From Nitrospirota bacterium (GTDB lineage Bacteria; Nitrospirota; CAKKRA01; 9FT-COMBO-42-15): a stretch of DNA of 8,112 nt. The position numbers and the translations under genes are program-made. The notes under the pieces were generated by a model. The model had not been told where the DNA came from. It worked only from the letters and a program-made list of their open reading frames with translations, and did not search any database. The stretch spans positions 1 through 8,112 of the forward strand of contig JACPZJ010000031.1 of assembly GCA_016195585.1 (NCBI GenBank), read 5' to 3'. The stretch's first letter is position 1. Every line of letters starts with the position of its first letter. Shown here one piece after another: positions 5,987-8,112 of this stretch.

Positions 5987-7222
5987 TCATTTTATATATC
6001 TTTTCATCACAATCGTCGTATTATTCCCGCCAAAGGCGAGGGAATTGGAAATGGCAATATTAACATTCTTTTTCCGTGCCGTATTCGGCACATAATCTAA
6101 ATCACAGTTTGGATCAGGTGTGGAATAATTTATTGTGGGCGGTATAATGCCATTATAGATTGTCAAGGCCGTTGCAGCAGCCTCTATGCCGCCTGCTGCG
6201 CCGAGGCAGTGGCCAATCATAGATTTAATAGAGCTTACAGAAATTTTATATGCGTATTCTTCAAAGACCGTCTTGATGGCCTTTGTCTCTGCAATATCAT
6301 TATGATAAGTTGCAGTGCCATGTGCATTGATATAATCCACATCTGATGGAGACATACCTGCATCAGAAAGCGCAGACATGATTGTCCTTGCTGCCCCATC
6401 ACCTGTTGACTCAGGCGCAGTCATGTGATGGGCATCGCAGGCAATGCCATAGCCGGCCATCTCTGCATATATCTTAGCGCCTCTCTTCTTTGCATGGTTA
6501 ATATCCTCCAATATTAAAATTGCCGCTGCCTCGCCAAGCGAGAGACCCTTGCGGTTTTTATCAAATGGCCGGCATCTGTCAGGGTCAACTGCGCGAAGGG
6601 AATTAAATCCTGCGTAGGTGAGCGTACACATGGCATCGCTGCCGCCAGTAATTACAATCTCTGCCTCATTGTGTCGTATCATGTCCATGGCATAGCCGAT
6701 GGATGTGGAGCTTGACGAGCAGGCAGTTGCAATGGTGCCGCGCGGGCCATTAAACCCAAATTCAAGGGCAATATAATCTGTTGTAACCGAAGTGGAATAG
6801 GGTATAAGCAGGGACGGCTGCGGCCGTTTCCCCTCATAAAGCTCTTTTCTGTATTTTTCTACAGAGAGCATGCCGCCTGCGCCAGCGCCGAGGACAACAC
6901 CGATCCTCTTTTTGTCTGCCTTATCTAAATCAAGGCCAGAATCGGCTATCGCCTCCCTCGCTGCAACAACACCGATCTGGTCGCAGCGGGACATCCTTTT
7001 GAGATGTTTCTTGTCAAAATGTTCCTCAGGATTAAAGCCCTTTATCTGCGCCCCTGTCCTTGTGCGGTAATTCGCAACATCAAAGAGGTCAATTTCTGTA
7101 ATCCCGCATCTGCCATTAATCAGGCCATTCCAGAACTCGTCCTTATTACTGCCAAGGGCAGAAATAACACCGATACCTGTTATAACAACTTTTCTTAAGG
7201 GTTCAAGGATTCGAGGGTTCAT
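5987..7222 (-). CDS. Beta-ketoacyl-ACP synthase (FabF/KS-alpha type), catalytically complete
   Basis: 411 residues, the normal size. It catalyses decarboxylative Claisen condensation of malonyl-ACP with an acyl chain held on the active-site Cys, in the cytoplasm. The nucleophile is Cys168 (TACSSS), followed by His301 (INAHGTAT), Lys333 and His338 (IGHCLGAAGG). GLSLGEAAAILILE and the C-terminal GGNN loop are also standard. Family homology starts at KVVITGIGVI (residue 11). The preceding MNPRILEPLR is encoded by repeat DNA. The ATG overlaps the TGA of the upstream four-helix-bundle gene (ATGA, 7219-7222), and no close SD is seen, so translation probably depends on coupling. With the inactive paralogue downstream it forms a KS-alpha/KS-beta-like pair, suggesting an unusual fatty acid or polyketide rather than housekeeping FabF. 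No acyl carrier protein or reductase is in view. Confidence 0.93.
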   Translation of the reverse strand: MNPRILEPLRKVVITGIGVISALGSNKDEFWNGLINGRCGITEIDLFDVANYRTRTGAQIKGFNPEEHFDKKHLKRMSRCDQIGVVAAREAIADSGLDLDKADKKRIGVVLGAGAGGMLSVEKYRKELYEGKRPQPSLLIPYSTSVTTDYIALEFGFNGPRGTIATACSSSSTSIGYAMDMIRHNEAEIVITGGSDAMCTLTYAGFNSLRAVDPDRCRPFDKNRKGLSLGEAAAILILEDINHAKKRGAKIYAEMAGYGIACDAHHMTAPESTGDGAARTIMSALSDAGMSPSDVDYINAHGTATYHNDIAETKAIKTVFEEYAYKISVSSIKSMIGHCLGAAGGIEAAATALTIYNGIIPPTINYSTPDPNCDLDYVPNTARKKNVNIAISNSLAFGGNNTTIVMKRYIK

Positions 7223-7231
7223 GGGTTCGAG
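7199..7231 (+). repeat. GGGTTCAAGG-type repeat block, left flank of the four-helix-bundle gene
   Basis: Tandem imperfect units GGGTTCAAGGATTCGA and GGGTTCATGGGTTCGAG. They encode the last codons of the four-helix-bundle protein and the start codon plus first eight or nine codons of the ketosynthase. The terminal GGGTTCAAGG (7199-7208) is exactly inverted at 7618-7627. Confidence 0.7.
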
Positions 7232-7590
7232 TGTTTATTCTCCAAAGATTTTATTAATGCCTTTAGCATTCTTTCAATATCCCCTATATTTTTCTGAATC
7301 TTCTCTAAGTCTTCAGCTTTAATATAACCTAAATCGCATGATAACAATATTTGGGTCTCTAATTCACAGTTAGAGCCATAAGCAATATATAGTGATTGTA
7401 TGTATTCACCTGTTGTCTTTCTTCCATATCCTTCTGCAATGTTAGATGGAACTGATACTGCTGCCCTTCTTATCTGTGATGTTAGACCATATCTTTCTTC
7501 TTTTGGAAAATCTTTTGTTATTTTATAAATCTCTAAACAGAGTTGATATGCCTTCTGCCAAACATTTAATTCTTTGTAATTTTTGAGCAT
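7219..7590 (-). CDS. Four-helix-bundle protein (23S rRNA intervening-sequence protein family)
   Basis: 123 residues, typical for the family. Family signatures are LNVWQKAYQLCLEIYKIT (about 8-25), FPKEERYGLTSQIRRAAVSV (28-47) and PSNIAEGYGR (48-57). A helical C-terminal half follows (ELETQILLSCDLGYI...). Members were first found in insertions within 23S rRNA genes and are related to the accessory Avd protein of diversity-generating retroelements. The biochemical role of free-standing copies is unknown; nucleic-acid binding is the usual guess. There is no rRNA, reverse transcriptase or variable repeat here. The gene lies between an ASPIC/UnbV gene and a ketosynthase, bracketed by inverted repeats, and its stop overlaps the ketosynthase start. 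The SD is poor, because the upstream sequence is repeat DNA. Confidence 0.93.
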   Translation of the reverse strand: MLKNYKELNVWQKAYQLCLEIYKITKDFPKEERYGLTSQIRRAAVSVPSNIAEGYGRKTTGEYIQSLYIAYGSNCELETQILLSCDLGYIKAEDLEKIQKNIGDIERMLKALIKSLENKHSNP

Positions 7591-7602
7591 TTCGCTTGAC
7601 CA

Positions 7603-7627
7603 CTTGAATCCTGGACCCCTTGAACCC
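7603..7627 (-). repeat. GGGTTCAAGG-type repeat block, right flank of the four-helix-bundle gene
   Basis: Read on minus: GGGTTCAAG, GGGTCCA, GGATTCAAG. Its outer 10 bases are the exact inverse of 7199-7208, and the GGATTC unit recurs in both flanks. It begins 5 nt after the stop codon of the ASPIC/UnbV gene, so the unit between the flanks is 429 bp and holds only the four-helix-bundle gene. Confidence 0.7.
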
Positions 7628-7632
7628 TTTCT

Positions 7633-8112
7633 TTAATGCGCTGCCTTCTTTGCCTCCCTTTCATGTAATGCAGCAGCTACCATCTCCCTCGGTATCCTCG
7701 GCTTTAGCTCCTCTATCACAGGCTCATTCTTAGCTTCTGTGATTTTTACCATCCTGTTTGCTGGTATATCCTTAAACACCTGCTTTGCGCCTGATGGCCA
7801 TAAGACCTCAAGGGAATCTACCTTATCTGCCTTGCCAAGGCCGAAGAATTGCGTGAGTGTAGACATGGAGAGGAAGCCTGAACCAGCGTATACCTCTCTC
7901 ATCTGGGTCTTGCCATCAACTACAATCCTAATCTTTGCGCCTATTGCATCACGGTTGCTCTTTGTTCCTGTAAGCCTTACATTCAGATAATTATTGCCCG
8001 AAATATTTGTATTGCAATAAAGGGCTGCCTTTGCCCTGTAATTTCTTAGCAATATGTCAGGGTATCCATCGCCATCAAAGTCTATTAAAGCCACTCCCCT
8101 GCCGTCCTCAAG
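7633..8112 (-). CDS. ASPIC/UnbV domain protein with FG-GAP-type repeat (5' end outside window)
   Basis: The frame is open from the window edge (LEDGRGVALIDFDGDGYPDI...) to TAA at 7633, giving 160 C-terminal residues. GTG at 8094 lies inside the conserved repeat and is not the start. DFDGDGYPDI is a calcium-binding FG-GAP/integrin-alpha-like loop. It is followed by NNYLNVRLTGTKSNRDAIGA then KIRIVV, VYAGSGFLSM, FGLGKADKVDSLEVLWPSG, the ASPIC/UnbV domain of CRTAC1-like proteins. A basic-acidic tail (REMVAAALHEREAKKAAH) ends the protein. Such proteins are normally exported and often large with several FG-GAP repeats; the signal peptide would lie outside the window. Function is not established; the domain is also named after a protein from enediyne clusters. 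Confidence 0.9.
   Translation of the reverse strand, partial: LEDGRGVALIDFDGDGYPDILLRNYRAKAALYCNTNISGNNYLNVRLTGTKSNRDAIGAKIRIVVDGKTQMREVYAGSGFLSMSTLTQFFGLGKADKVDSLEVLWPSGAKQVFKDIPANRMVKITEAKNEPVIEELKPRIPREMVAAALHEREAKKAAH

Noticed and set aside
7219..7590. True 23S rRNA intervening sequence
   Set aside because: No rRNA sequence flanks the gene; both neighbours are protein-coding.
7199..7627. Diversity-generating retroelement with Avd
   Set aside because: The four-helix-bundle protein is related to Avd, but there is no reverse transcriptase, template/variable repeat pair or target C-type lectin domain.

Overview
The window looks like a chromosomal segment of an anaerobic or microaerophilic Gram-negative bacterium of Nitrospirota or former deltaproteobacterial type. 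This placement is tentative. It rests on moderate G+C, a ferredoxin-linked 2-oxoacid oxidoreductase with a fused gamma-alpha subunit, a radical SAM protein, an ASPIC/UnbV protein, a stand-alone four-helix-bundle gene and many G/C-rich palindromic repeats.

Layout. Positions 1-570 (minus) hold the N-terminal 190 residues of a radical SAM enzyme, with a credible promoter and an operator-like palindrome upstream. Positions 713-789 (plus) are an initiator tRNA-fMet with its own promoter; a terminator at 798-833 serves it and the convergent genes on the other strand. Positions 851-3335 (minus) hold a korA-korB operon for a 2-oxoacid:ferredoxin oxidoreductase, and both genes are disrupted. korA carries a C/G-tract palindrome and a 1-nt frameshift; korB lacks about 40 codons and changes frame at the gap. 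Positions 3594-3850 (minus) are an XRE-type regulator that has lost most of its helix-turn-helix. A palindromic AT-rich control region follows. Next come a truncated SAM methyltransferase (plus, about 4109-4504) and the C-terminal remnant of a nucleotidyltransferase (minus, 4476-4578) that meet tail to tail.

Positions 4579-8112 (minus) are a better preserved gene row. In transcription order it has an ASPIC/UnbV-domain protein (partial), a four-helix-bundle (23S rRNA intervening-sequence-type) protein, an intact ketosynthase with a Cys-His-His triad, a 150-bp cluster of palindromes, and a ketosynthase paralogue in which all three catalytic residues are replaced. The last two resemble the active/inactive KS-alpha/KS-beta (chain-length-factor) pairing of type II polyketide-like systems. 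The four-helix-bundle gene sits between inverted GGGTTCAAGG-type repeats. It overlaps the ketosynthase start by ATGA, so the inserted unit appears to supply that gene's start codon.

The most notable points are the KS/dead-KS pair, the repeat-bracketed four-helix-bundle unit spliced into its operon, and the concentration of broken genes between 851 and 4578. That concentration is either real decay of an accessory region or partly an assembly artefact; sequence alone cannot decide.
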